Of a DNA stretch of 64,000 nucleotides, positions 13,436 to 24,935 are shown piece after piece. The notes beneath the pieces were generated by a model. The model saw nothing but the letters and a program-made list of their open reading frames with translations. It had not been told where the DNA came from and did not search any database. Origin of the DNA: Rhyzopertha dominica (Eukaryota > Arthropoda > Insecta > Coleoptera > Bostrichidae); contig QCXZ01000137.1 of the NCBI GenBank assembly GCA_025024175.1, positions 69,936,680-70,000,679 on the forward strand, written 5' to 3'. How positions within the stretch are numbered: position 1 is the stretch's first letter; each line of letters starts with the position of its first letter. A program made the position numbers and the translations under genes.

Positions 13436-14351
13436 CAGGGTTGGCAAAAAACATGTTTTTTTTTCAAATTAAACAAAACAAACAGTTTTTTTTTAATTTA
13501 ATCATGTTTAGATTGTTTTAAACATGTTTTTTTCTTACTTAGTTGAAAACATGCTTAAAACGTTTTAAATACTATTTTAAACATGCACTCTCATGCAAAT
13601 TACTATATGTATTAGTGAAAATAAATACGAGAAGATGACGCAAAGCGTGGCAGTTGTCTAAAAATCCCTAGGTGACTACGATTGCCTGTTGTCATATGTC
13701 ATTTGTATTCGATGTGTACGGCGTTTACGCGACAATTTTAGTTATTATGAACCGGTTTTTGTTTTCTATTTTAAGCGAAAATCAACTCTGTTCTTAAAAT
13801 CCAGACCAATCACATACTGGTTACTGGGTTGATTTTAGCTAATAGTAACTTTAACAAAGAGAATAGGAACCGACCTTGTATGTTTAAAGTTAAACAATTA
13901 CAATGACCAGTAGGAGGAATAATGCAGTGTGGAATTACTTCGACAAAATTAAGGTGCAAAATAGTACAATGCGAGCTCGGTGCGAGAAGTGCAAAAAAGA
14001 TATGCTTGCACTAGTAAAAATATTTTATTCCTTGTTTATTGTTTTTTATATTCCCAAGTTCTGATAACTATTTGTTCTATTATGCTAAACATACAATTAT
14101 CTAGTAAAAGTTGAATGAACGTCTTATTTATTGTTTTGTTGTATTGGACCAGAAATACAAATTTTTATGTTATGATAAGGTTAAGGTTTTTATTTGTTGT
14201 TTTAAAATGTTTGTAATTTATAGCTACAGAAAATATGTTAAGTTTATTATTAATTTCTATAACTGTTGTATCGATTTTAAACAGAAGTGTTGTTTTAAAC
14301 AAGTTTAAAACATTCTGTTTTAATCATTTTGTTTTAATCATGCCAACCCTG
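13436..14351 (+). mobile_element. Short hAT-superfamily element with perfect 8-bp target duplication
   Basis: The element is 916 bp. It starts CAGGGTTGGCA and ends TGCCAACCCTG, a perfect 11-bp terminal inverted repeat. It is flanked on both sides by the exact 8-bp duplication TCGACCGG (13428-13435 and 14352-14359). An 8-bp duplication with CAGGG termini is diagnostic of hAT transposons. Subterminal regions are rich in poly-T and AAACATG/CATGTTT motifs that recur in both orientations. The inside keeps a BED zinc-finger piece (13903-14064) but no transposase core, so it is an internally deleted, non-autonomous derivative. The intact duplication suggests a fairly recent insertion. Confidence 0.9.
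13903..14064 (+). pseudogene. BED zinc-finger N-terminus of a hAT transposase, truncated
   Basis: This 53-codon frame lies inside the short hAT element. Its first 40 residues follow the BED-finger pattern: A-V-W-N-Y-F-D-K-I near residues 8-16, R-A-R-C-E-K-C-K-K-D-M near 24-34. The aromatic pair and the C-x2-C zinc ligands are present. The second His pair is missing because the frame runs into unrelated hydrophobic sequence and stops. BED fingers bind DNA at the N-terminus of many hAT transposases. This is therefore the residual first part of the transposase after internal deletion, probably not a functional protein. Confidence 0.7.
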
Positions 14352-14359
14352 TCGACCGG

Positions 14360-14580
14360 TGAATTTGAAAATCCTTCAAACCAAGAACATGCTGATATTG
14401 TAACAGAAGAACAAGTTTCAGAGTTATAGAATACAGATGATGAATTTTTGGCATCATCTTTAGAAGATTTGCCTCATCTCATCTAAGAAACCAATGCGAA
14501 TTAAATGACTTAGTTCATGATCTCAATTTACCAAAAACTCAAGCAGTAATATTAGGATCAGGACTGTAAGGATCCTGCTA
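14360..14580 (+). pseudogene. Decayed repeat-borne coding fragment of unknown family
   Basis: Just outside the right hAT duplication the plus strand reads A-D-I-V-T-E-E-Q-V-S-E-L, a stop, then a D-D-E-F-L-A-S-S-L-E-D-L-P-H-L-I segment. After a frameshift it reads CELNDLVHDLNLPKTQAVIL. The last block resembles an L-N-D-L-V-R-D-L-x-L-S-K-x-x-A-E-L-L motif that I recall from high-copy uncharacterised insect proteins. The role is unknown and the frame is broken. The hAT element inserted at or near its upstream edge. Confidence 0.35.
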
Positions 14581-14599
14581 GCGGTAACGTGTATTTCTG

Positions 14600-15928
14600 T
14601 ACCATGTAGTGAGTTTAGAATATAATTCATAATTGTGATATTTAATGTTTTTAAGAAAAACGTGAACGTGAATTTTAACTTTTAAGCAGCCAATTTATAG
14701 GCTAAAAATTTCATTCATGACGTCACCTGTTACTGGACGGTGACATCATCATGAGTTTTTAAAATGACTATCCCATTTTTTTTTACTATTTTTTCCATAA
14801 CCACGAGGAAATATTTCATCAGACAATTTCCACTGTTGGCTTAAAATTGTTATATAACACAAAAGAAACAACTTGTAATTTGTTGTCCAGAGTAAAAAGA
14901 TAACAGGTGCTGTATTTTCTGTATTAAACAAATGTTAATTACTCGAACATACAGTGTTAGCCAGCAAAGTTAAAAAAGAAAAGACCTGAGTTTTAAACAG
15001 CTGTAAAATAATCAGATGATTCCTTAACCAAAATGCTATCGAATCAAAAGAGACAGATGTGATATGTGTAATATTTATAATCTTCATATATTTGTAACAA
15101 AATTTTATGTGATCGACGAAGGTTGGAAATACGTAAACATTTTGTTGTTTTGTTGCGCCCAAAACAAAATATAATGATTCGTTTGTGTTGGAGATTGAAA
15201 GCATCTTTCCCTGTCTAGAAATAAATATGTCCTTACTGCGCAAATAGAGTAATTTTGCTATAAATATTTGCGTGACCCAATTGAATAACCTTCAATCAAC
15301 TTCATAATACACAAGACTAATGCTGAGTTAATGTAAGCCTTCTGAAATGTATTAGGTATCTTACAGACTGAATAAAACAGATGAAAATGGGAAATTGTGT
15401 GTAACGCTTGCCAATTGCTAAGCTTTTGGGAAGTTATAACAATGCATTAAAAGTCAGCAGTAAGTTGATTTGCGGTGGGAAAGTTTCATAGCACTTCACC
15501 AACGAGAAGTTTTTAATATTGGGAAAGAAACATCAGTTGCAGTAACTTCAGAATATCGACGAGCATTTACCAAAGAATTGGGGTTAACCTTGAACCACAA
15601 ACTTTTAAAAGAGAATAAGCCATATTAATGAAATTCGAAGTTTTTCAGCTGCATTACCCATTTACAAACTTGCGTTTGCAGTAAAATATAACCGGTGTAA
15701 TTTTTCTAATTATTAGATTACAATATACTACGTTTTAAAGTATTAACTGCATATGGTATTTATTTTAAGTTTGTGCTTCAATAATTGATATTCTGTTGTG
15801 TCGTGTTCACTTGGTGGTCAACTAAATTTGTTTTTATTGCATGTTTCGTAAGCATGACATGCACTATATTTGTCAAAGACGTTCATATTATCATATGCAC
15901 ACATCACACTAGTAAGTACATATGTATC
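14600..15928. other. No recognised gene
   Basis: AT-rich sequence. The minus-strand open frames at 14749-14931 and 14935-15243 are consecutive and read without obvious motifs. They could be a decayed coding region, but I recognise nothing in them. Confidence 0.4.
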
Positions 15929-16084
15929 TACAGGGTGAGCAAATAAGAGAGGTGGCCGGTCATATCTCATAAACCAGTAGCCCTAGAGCTCTGAGGTAAA
16001 AATTTTTTTAAGTAAAGTGGCCAAGAGAAATTGCTGGAAAATATTTTCGAGTTTGTAAAGTGACCGCTAGAGGGCGCTGTGGTA

Positions 16085-16895
16085 CCTCTAAAATACAAAA
16101 TTGATGTTTGTGTCATTTTTAGCCTAATAAATGTCTGCGGTATTAAACATTTTAAGATTGTTTGGACTAAGATGTACCATTTTTGTTTAAAATATTTTTT
16201 TGTTAAATGTCAAATACAGGAGTGGGGGCGGGTGAATATTAATATAGAAAATCGCTAATATTTCAGGTTTGGCATGACCGATTTCAACCAACGAAGTGTC
16301 ATTTTCAACAGCTTATGTGCCCTTATAATAAGCAATTTTAAGTGTCAGAACATTGTTTGTGTGTTGACCGCAAGAGGGCGTTTTCTGAAGTTACTACCTA
16401 AATATCAATTTTTCTCGAAATTTTTAAATGCAAAGATATAAGGCTATTTACTTCATTAAAAGAAAAATGAAATATAGTTTAAAATGGTGAAAACCGCATC
16501 ATTTAAAAATTTCGAGAAAAATCGATTTTAGGTAGTAATTTCAGAAAACGCCCTCTTGCGGTCAACACACAAACTATGTTCTGATATTTAAAATTGCTTT
16601 TTATAAAGGCACATAAGCTCTTGAAAATGACACGTCGTTGGTTGAAATCGGTCAAGCCAAACCTGAAATATTAGGGATTTTCTATATTAATATTCACCCG
16701 CCCCCCACTCCTTTATTTGACATGTAACAAAAAAAATGTTCTTAACAAAAATGGTATATTTCAGTACAAACAATCTTAAAATGTTTATTACCGCAGACAT
16801 TTATTAGGCTAAAAATGATATAAACATTAACTCTCTAATTTGAAGGTGCCACAGCGCCTCCTAGTGGTCACTATACCAACTCGAAAATATTTTCC
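16085..16895. repeat. Large imperfect hairpin 1 inside the outer element
   Basis: The left arm (about 16110-16450) and right arm (about 16495-16895) are inverted copies around a short centre near 16470. Paired landmarks include GGAGTGGGGGCGGGTGAATA at 16220 against the C-rich complement at 16690, the GACCGCAAGAGGGCG block at 16366 against its complement at 16548, and the AAATTTTTAAATG region at the apex. Arms of about 350-400 bp with a tiny loop would fold into a long hairpin if transcribed. Confidence 0.8.
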
Positions 16896-16899
16896 AGTA

Positions 16900-17422
16900 A
16901 TTAAGATTGTTTGGACTAAAATCTATCATTTGTGTTTAGAACATTTTATTCTTAAATGCCAAATAAAGGAGTGGGGGCCGGTGAATGTTAATATAGAAAA
17001 CCGCTAATATTTTGACCTATTTCAACCAACAAGGTGTCATTTTCAAGAGTTTATGTGCCTTTATAAAATACAATTTTCAGTGTCGGAACAAAGTTTTTAT
17101 GTTGACCGTAAGAGGGCGTTTTCTGAAATTACTACTTAAATACCGATTTTTTTCGAATTTTTGAAATGGTACGGTTTTCACCATTTTAGTTTTCACCATT
17201 TTATTCTATATTCAATTGTTCTTTTAATGAAGTAAATAGCCTTATATGTTTGCGTTTAAAATTTCGAGAAAAATTGATATTTAGGTAGTAACTTCAGAAA
17301 ACGCCCTCTTGCGGTCAACACACAATTAATGTTCTGACACTTAAAATTGCTTATTACAAGGGCACATAATCTCTTGAAAATGACAATTCGTTGGTTAAAA
17401 TCTGTCAAGCCAAACCTGAAAT
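16900..17422. repeat. Large imperfect hairpin 2, tandem duplicate of hairpin 1
   Basis: From about 16903 the sequence returns to the hairpin 1 left arm (shared start TTAAGATTGTTTGGACTAA, also at about 16153, an offset near 750 bp). It runs through a second palindrome centred near 17195 and back down to AAACCTGAAAT at 17422, where the P-like element is inserted. The arms differ from hairpin 1 by many substitutions, so the duplication is not recent. The remainder of this right arm resumes at 36377 beyond the inserted element. Confidence 0.75.
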
Positions 17423-17544
17423 CAAGATACCTCTATAACTGGTATGTCAACTCTTATATTTATGAATGGAATTTGACGTTTCTGACCAAGAGGCAAGTTA
17501 AGCTTTTATTAATGGATAATAGATGGTAGCAGGTTCGTTGCGGA

Positions 17545-20500
17545 CTGTCAGAATAGCATCAACGATCTGTCAAAACTTGTTGTTTTGGTTATGTTATTAT
17601 GTGTTATACACTATTTTGTTACGTTTTTAATATTGTGTACGCCAGAAAATAATATAATGCAGTGATTATACTACAAAGCTTTTCACTAGCTGTGTTAAAA
17701 AAGTTGGCCGCTAAAAACAAAGTGAAGTTACCATATTTACGCTGCCAAAACGTACATACCACATAACTGGGTATGGAGAGAACATCACTTCGTAAGTTTC
17801 CAGTCAGTTAAACCTTATTTTAAACCTGTTTAGATAATAATATGTGTTTTTTTAGGTTGAGTGTATTGTATCTGGGTGATTAGCATGAGAATTTAGCTGG
17901 TATATACTGTGTTCTATAATGAATTTGGAAAAAGCAACGACCTGGGAGAGCCAATTCCCTAGATGATGTTCTTCAGTATAGAATGGTGCTGTTGGAATGG
18001 AGTAATATTTGTTGGTGTGATAGTTATATTACCAGGCAAGTAAGTACAACAGTTGACGTAAAAACATGCATACTGTTGTTAACACGGATCTGATACTCCA
18101 AGTGTAGATGAATAGTTAAAAATATTCTGCCATAAGCTTTCTAATATTCTGTAGAACATTAGTAACATTGCCAAAATCTGTTACGAANNTCACTTTTAAT
18201 AATAAATGTAAGAGAAGTCACCAACTTGATATGAAATACTTACCATTTACATTTGAGGTGAAATGCAAATTATACTGCCATTTATTTTGTGCTAATTCTA
18301 ACAGAGAGTTAAAAGTTACAATTGTGTAGATCTGGTAAATCCACAATTTTGATTACTTATCTTATTATATTTAAAAAATAATACGAATATACCTATGTTC
18401 GAAGAATAAATACAATTTTTTTGCTTTATTGTTAGGTTCGGTAATTACAATTTAGAGTCGAGGCTAGACATAACTGATTTTGATCAGGTGGTTATCCAGC
18501 TATTATGTCACAAATAAACGATGTGTCGTATGTTCTTAGTATCATCTGAATAACTATCAAAAATGTAAATTCCTCGACCACGTTAACTACACTGTTTATC
18601 TGTAAACTGCATAGAAAATGCAAAAATCTCTTAACTCAAGAATTCTGACCAATTCCATTTGGAAAAACCGAAGGATACAGATTTACTTTTCTTGCATTTA
18701 TTGAACGGTTAGGATATGACCAGTGTTATCTAACGGGATCGAGCAGAAAGATGTAGGTACCGAATATAGTCTGCAGTTTCAGAGACAAACAATAAATGGT
18801 AACTCTCAAAAGTTGTCAACAACAGTTGTCTATTAATACAATGTTTGCTTAACTAATTTGGATAATTTTGAATACTTCTTTGACTGTGCATGTTCTGACG
18901 AACATTTACGTGCCTCTTCCTGGCACGTCAGTGACATTCTTGCTACCAAAAATGTAAATGCAATTTTTTTGACAGTTCAGTTTTGTGTATTGCACAGCCT
19001 AGGAAACCATGAATTTTTTTCTTTTCGGTGCATTTAAAATATCAGTTTTTCATTTCTTGTTTCAGATAATCTCCAATAATTGTTTCGACTTCCTGAAGAA
19101 GAATTATTAGCCCTTGTGATAGAAATATCAAGTGTCCCCTACTTCTTAAAATTATGAATAAATTGCAAGATACCAATCCATCCCCAACTAGTGTCTTCAC
19201 ACAGTCTGGACAATTATGGGATGCTTCAACAGATGGTGAAAGAAGAGATCTGGATTTGTTGCGTATTAGGGAAACCAAATCAAGTTCCGAAGGACCTTCA
19301 GATTTTTGTAGTGTACCTAAATCTGTATGTTTAAACCAAAATTTTAATATAATAAATGTTAAATTATAGATGTTTTGTTTATGTAAATACTGATTATTGT
19401 TGTATTGTAAAATTACATACCTACTTTATTTGAGTAAAAAAATACTTTCAAAATCACTTAAGTGTTCCAAAAAATATGGCTTAAAATTTCAGTAATTAAG
19501 TTTTAAATTGCTGTTCTTCATTCAGAAGTTTTTAATTATAGGATACAGTGTGTAAAAATGAAAATTTGTATTCTAATTAAATTTTGAAAAGAATATACTG
19601 ATGCATGTTGTTTTTTTATTGTTCTTAAAGGAAATTAGTTAAAATTTGTTGTGATGTATTTAACTTGAATTTATGTTCAACATTATTCTTAGACAAACAG
19701 AAGCTACCTATATGCATCAGGAGTTGCTCAATTTTACATTTTTGAGAATAAAAAATAAAGATTATGTCCAAATGTCTACATACGAAATGCTATTTAAATA
19801 GAATTGCTCCAAACACCTGTATGAAGTTAAAAGCTCATTTTTGTAATGAAGGTTAATAATAATGGAATCGACCATCACAATCACCTAACATTAACTGGCT
19901 GTTAAACCATACCCAGGAAATACTGTAGCAATCAAAAGAAGTTAAATTCTTTAATTTGTATGATTTTACACTGTTATCAATGTAAAACTGGATCCTTCTT
20001 GTCATATTTAAACCACCTTCAAAAACCTAATTTTCATAAGTTTAAGAGAGAAGTGGAAAAAGTAAAAAAAAATAACAGTTTTGATTCTGATTTATCTTAC
20101 AGGTAAATCAATTCACTAAAAAAATAGAATATTCTACATATTCACATGTATTGGCTACCAAGTTAATGTTAGAAAGCACGTGCGATAATAGAACTCAGAA
20201 AAACTAATAGGTAGTTTTGTATACCCCACCATTACCATGCATCCTGTAAACTGGCTAGCTACCATATGTGCTGCTTGCCTTCTACATAATCACTTCATTC
20301 TTCCCAAAAAGGCACCAGATACAATCCCGGATGCCAGGAAGCACGGTTAGCATGTTAAAGATATGTATTAAAAACTTCAAGAACAACATAAATATCTCTG
20401 CAACTACCATAGTAATAGGTACTGACAACTCTATATCATTTTAGAAAGGGTTTTAATTCTGCATCTATCTGTGAGATGAAAAACAGTACCCTGTTTAAAA

Positions 20501-20838
20501 AAATGTTAATCTTGTTTGAATTAGTAAAAGTTGGGATTTGTCAATTTAACTTCTGCAAATGATTATCACACACTGCAAACGTCAATATTTAGAAAATTTG
20601 AAATAACTCGTGAACAGTATGACTGAGGCTTAATGTAATATTAATAATTAACATTTCTTTTACGACAAATCCAAAATTGCACAGGGTGTTCGATTTAAAA
20701 TAATGAAACTGGTGCTCACTTCCAATATAATGGGGAGTCCACGAAATATTTTTAGATTGTTAAACGCTTAATTCTGAATGACCCACTTGAACCATTTCTA
20801 TAATTTTAACTTAGACATGTATTACTTATTCGTGCTTA
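17545..20838. other. Left body of the P-like element
   Basis: Apart from the C-terminal exon at 19042-19321, this 3.3 kb shows no coding exons I can assign. It should hold the 3' part of the transposase gene read on the minus strand. A CAGGGTGTTCGATTTAAA terminus-like sequence lies at 20692 without a visible partner, perhaps a further small insertion. Confidence 0.45.
19042..19321 (-). pseudogene. P-transposase/THAP9-like C-terminal exon
   Basis: On the minus strand an acceptor (ACATACAG) ends at 19322. It opens a frame of about 92 codons running to TGA at 19042-19044. Early residues are polar (Q-K-S-E-G-P-S-E-L-D-L-V-S-L-I-R-N-K-S). Then comes ASHNCPDCVKTLVGDG with a C-x2-C pair, and FIILRSRGHLIFLSQGLIIL followed by EVETIIGDYLK. 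This matches the end of THAP9 and P-type transposases as I recall it: a C-x2-C...L-V block, then a K-S-R-G-G-L-x-x-P-S segment and a V-E-x-x-I helix. The uninterrupted frame suggests either relative youth or chance preservation. The plus-strand frame over it (19154-19369) is a shadow. Confidence 0.55.
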
Positions 20839-20847
20839 GTGAATCAC
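20839..20847 (+). repeat. 9-bp target-site duplication, left copy
   Basis: GTGAATCAC occurs here and again at 35649-35657, exactly abutting both ends of the foldback element (ATGTGGTTG... and ...CAACCACAT). The repeat is direct. It is nearly palindromic itself, which makes the inverted repeats seem longer than they are. A 9-bp duplication is the size made by Mutator-like and Drosophila FB elements. Confidence 0.85.
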
Positions 20848-21343
20848 ATGTGGTTGAAGTTAGCAACGGAATCAAAAACGAGAATCGCGTTTTTACAGTC
20901 GACCAGTCAAGTAAAGCATTTGAATAGATTACTACATATTTAGTGATTTATACGCCCGATTTAAATATGCTACACGCCAGGCCTATACACAACATAAACA
21001 AAAAACATATATATACATAATCCATATAAAATCAATAATAAAAAAAATGTTCACATAGGTACACCTTGCCATTAAGTACCTACATCGAGGTACCTATCCC
21101 TATATTTCAATCAACTGCGTGCACCACTACATTTGCTACAGTTTAGCGTTTACAAAAAAGATAAGCAGAGTGCATATTAATTATCAAAATATTTAAAAAA
21201 AACAAGCACTTTTACAACTGACAACATGCACCCTTACGAATTAAAAACCACTGATGCGACATTCGCATATACTATTTCTTGGAATACCACAGAACGTCGA
21301 TTACGTGGCTAAAAACAACTAGAGAATTGCAAAACTATATGTA
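20848..21343 (+). repeat. Outer terminal inverted repeat, left
   Basis: About 500 bp that returns as reverse complement at 35171-35648 (and, short of its last bases, at 29706-30167). Shared blocks include AACGGAATCAAAAACGAGAA, GTCGACCAGTCAAGTAAAGC and AATAGATTACTACATATTTA... against their complements on the right. The arms differ by small indels and substitutions. This part is not tandemly repeated. Confidence 0.85.
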
Positions 21344-24300
21344 GGGGATAACATGGTCATTTCCAGCCCCGAACACCGCCCTTAAGCATTAAAAATTTGC
21401 GAAATCTACAAACGAATTTGCTACAGCTTGAAAATTACACAGGACACAGATCAGGTGGCCACAAACAACATATCCTGGAGAAACGCAAAAATTCAGGGGA
21501 TAACATGGTCATCTCCAGCCCCGAACACCACCCTTAAGCATTAAAAATTTGCGAAATCTACAAACGAATTTGCTACAGCTTGAAAATTACACAGGACACA
21601 GATTAGGTGGCCACAAATAACATATCCTGGAGAAACGCAAAAATTCAGGGGATAACATGGTCATTTCCAGCCCCGAACACTACCCTTAAGCATTAAAAAT
21701 TTGCGAAATCTACAAACGAATTTGCTACAGCTTGAAAATTACACAGGACACAGATTAGGTGGCCACAAATAACATATCCTGGAGAAACGCAAAAATTCAG
21801 GGGATAACATGGTCATTTCCAGCCCCGAACACCACCCTTAAGCATTAAAAATTTGCGAAATCTACAAACGAATTTGCTACAGCTTGAAAATTACACAGGA
21901 CACAGATCAGGTGGCCACAAACAACATATCCTGGAGAAACGCAAAAATTCAGGGGATAACATGGTCATTTCCAGCCCCGAACACCACCCTTAAGCATTAA
22001 AAATTTGCGAAATCTACAAACGAATTTGCTACAGCTTGAAAATTACACAGGACACAGATTAGGTGGCCACAAACAACATATCCTGGAGAAACGCAAAAAT
22101 TCAGGGGATAACGTGGTCATTTCCAGCCCCGAACACCACCCTTAAGCATTAAAAATTTGCGAAATCTACAAACGAATTTGCTACAGCTTGAAAATTACAC
22201 AGGANACAGATCAGGTGGCCACAAACAACATATCCTGGAGAAACGCAAAAATTCAGGGGATAACATGGTCATTTCCAGCCCCGAACACCACCCTTAAGCA
22301 TTAAAAATTTGCGAAATCTACAAACGAATTTGCTACAGCTTGAAAATTACACAGGACACAGATTAGGTGGCCACAAACAACATATCCTGGAGAAACGCAA
22401 AATTTCAGGGGATAACATGGTCATTTCCAGCCCCGAACACCACCCTTAAGCATTAAAAATTTGCGAAATCTACAAACGAATTTGCTACAGCTTGAAAATT
22501 ACACAGGACACAGATCAGGTGGCCACAAACAACATATCCTGGAGAAACGCAAAAATTCAGGGGATAACATGGTCATTTCCAGCCCCGAACACCACCCTTA
22601 AGCATTAAAAATTTGCGAAATCTACAAACGAATTTGCTACAGCTTAAAAATTACACAGGACACAGATTAGGTGGCCACAAACAACATATCCTGGAGAAAC
22701 GCAAAAATTCAGGGGATAACATGGTCATTTCCAGCCCCGAACACCACCCTTAAGCATTAAAAGTTTGCGAAATCTACAAACGAATTTGCTACAGCTTAAA
22801 AATTACACAGGACACAGATAAGTTGGTACAAACAACATATCCTGGAGAAACGCAAAAATTCAGGGGATAACATGGTCATTTCCAGCCCCGAACACCACCC
22901 TTAAGCATTAAAAATTTGCGAAATTTACAAACGAATTTGCTACAGCTTGAAAATTACACAGGACACAGATCAGGTGGCCACAAACAACATATCCTGGAGA
23001 AACGCAAAAATTCAGGGGATAACATGGTCATTTCCAGCCCCGAACACCACCCTTAAGCATTAAAAATTTGCGAAATCTACAAACGAATTTGCTACAGCTT
23101 NAAAATTACACAGGACACAGATCAGATGGCCACAAACAACATATCCTGGAGAAACGCAAAANTTCAGGGGATAACATGGTCATTTCCNGCCNCGAACACC
23201 ACCCTTAAGCATTAAAAGTTTGCGAAATCTACAAACGAATTTGCTACAGCTTGAAAATTACACAGGACACAGATTAGGTGGCCACAAACAACATATCCTG
23301 GAGAAACGCAAAAATTCAGGGGATAACATGGTCATTTCCAGCCCCGAACACCACCCATAAGCATTAAAAATTTGCGAAATCTACAAACGAATTTGCTACA
23401 GCTTGAAAATTACACAGGGCACAGATCAGGTAGCCACAAACAACATATCCTGGAGAAACGCAAAAATTCAGGGGATAACATGGTCATTTCCAGCCCCGAA
23501 CACCACCCTTAAGCATTAAAAATTTGCGAAATCTACAAACGAATTTGCTATAGCTTGAAAATTACACAGGACACAGATTAGGTGGCCACAAACAACATAT
23601 CCTGGAGAAACGCAAAAATTCAGGGGATAACATGGTCATTTCCAGCCCCGAACACTACCCTTAAGCATTAAAAATTTGCGAAATTTACAAACGAATTTGC
23701 TACAGCTTGAAAATTACACACGACACAGATCAGGTGGCCACAAACAACATATCCTGGAGAAACGCAAAAATTCAGNGGATANCATGGTCATTTCCAGCCC
23801 CGAACACCACCCTTANGCATTAAAAATTTGCGAAATCTACAAACGAATTTGCTACAGCTTGAAAATTACACAGGACACAGATTAGGTGACCACAAACAAC
23901 ATATCCTGGAGAAACGCAAAAATTTAGGGGATAACATGGTCATTTCCAGCCCCGAACACCACCCTTAAGCATTAAAAATTTGCGAAATCTACAAACGAAT
24001 TTGCTACAGCTTGAAAATTACACAGGACACAGATTAGGTGACCACAAACAACATATCCTGGAGAAACGCAAAAATTCAGGGGATAACATGGTCATTTCCA
24101 GCCCCGAACACCACCCTTAAGCATTAAAAATTTGCGAAATCTACAAACGAATTTGCTACAGCTTGAAAATTACACAGGACACAGATTAGGTGACCACAAA
24201 CAACATATCCTGGAGAAACGCAAAAATTCAGGGGATAACATGGTCATTTCCAGCCCCGAACACCACCCTTAAGCATTAAACATTTGCGAAATCTACAAAC

Positions 24301-24935
24301 GAATTTGCTACAGCTTGAAAATTACACAGGACACAGATTAGGTGACCACAAACAANATATCCTGGAGAAACGCAAAAATTCAGGGGATAACATGGTCATT
24401 TCCAGCCCCGAACACTACTTTTGAGCATTAAAAATTCGCGAAATCTACAAACGAATTTGCTACAGCTTGAAAATTACACAGGACACAGATTAGGTGACCA
24501 CAAACAATATATCCTGGAGAAACGGAAAAATTCAGGGGATAACATGGTCATTTCCAGCCCCGAACACCACCCTTAAGCATTAAAAATTTGCGAAATCTAC
24601 AAACGAATTTGCTACAGCTTGAAAATTACACAGGACACAGATTAGGTGACCACAAACAACATATCCTGGATAAACGCAAANATTCAGGGGATAACATGGT
24701 CATTTCCAGCCCCGAACACCACCCTTAAGCATTAAAAATTTGCGAAATCTANAAACGAATTTGCTACAGCTTGAAAATTACACAGGACACAGTTTAGGTN
24801 NCCACAAACAACATATCCTGGAGAAACGCAAAAATTCAGGGGATAACATGNTCATTTCCAGCCCCGAACACCACCCTTAAGCATTAAACATTTGCGAAAT
24901 CTACAAACGAATTTGCTACAGCTTGAAAATTACAC
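21344..24935 (+). repeat. Left 152-bp tandem array, about 23.6 units
   Basis: The landmark GGGGATAACATGGTCATTTC recurs every 152 bp; starts at 21344, 21496, 21648, 21800 and so on to 24839, giving 24 starts. Units are about 95-99% alike. Variation is structured: the GATCAGG/GATTAGG position alternates between neighbouring units over much of the first half, while most units after about 23880 carry GATTAGGTGACC. Scattered ambiguous bases (for example 22205, 23101, 23776, 24800-24801) show that the assembly was not fully resolved here. Open frames such as 23676-23885 are by-products of the repeat. Confidence 0.95.

Noticed and set aside
19154..19369. 71-codon plus-strand frame
   Set aside because: The minus strand gives a THAP9/P-like tail with a splice acceptor. 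This frame has no known motif.
20255..20345. A Harbinger-like A-C-L-L-H-N motif on the plus strand
   Set aside because: The motif is short, no catalytic residues of PIF/Harbinger transposases were found upstream, and the surrounding element has P-type hallmarks with genes on the minus strand.
23676..23885. Open frame in the 152-bp array
   Set aside because: It arises from the repeat itself, contains ambiguous bases and is not kept in the other units.
21344..24935. CRISPR-like regular repeats
   Set aside because: Units are contiguous 152-bp monomers without unique spacers, in a eukaryotic transposon.
21344..24935. Telomere-like TTAGG in the repeat unit
   Set aside because: TTAGG occurs once per unit in some units and is not in tandem; it is no telomeric array.
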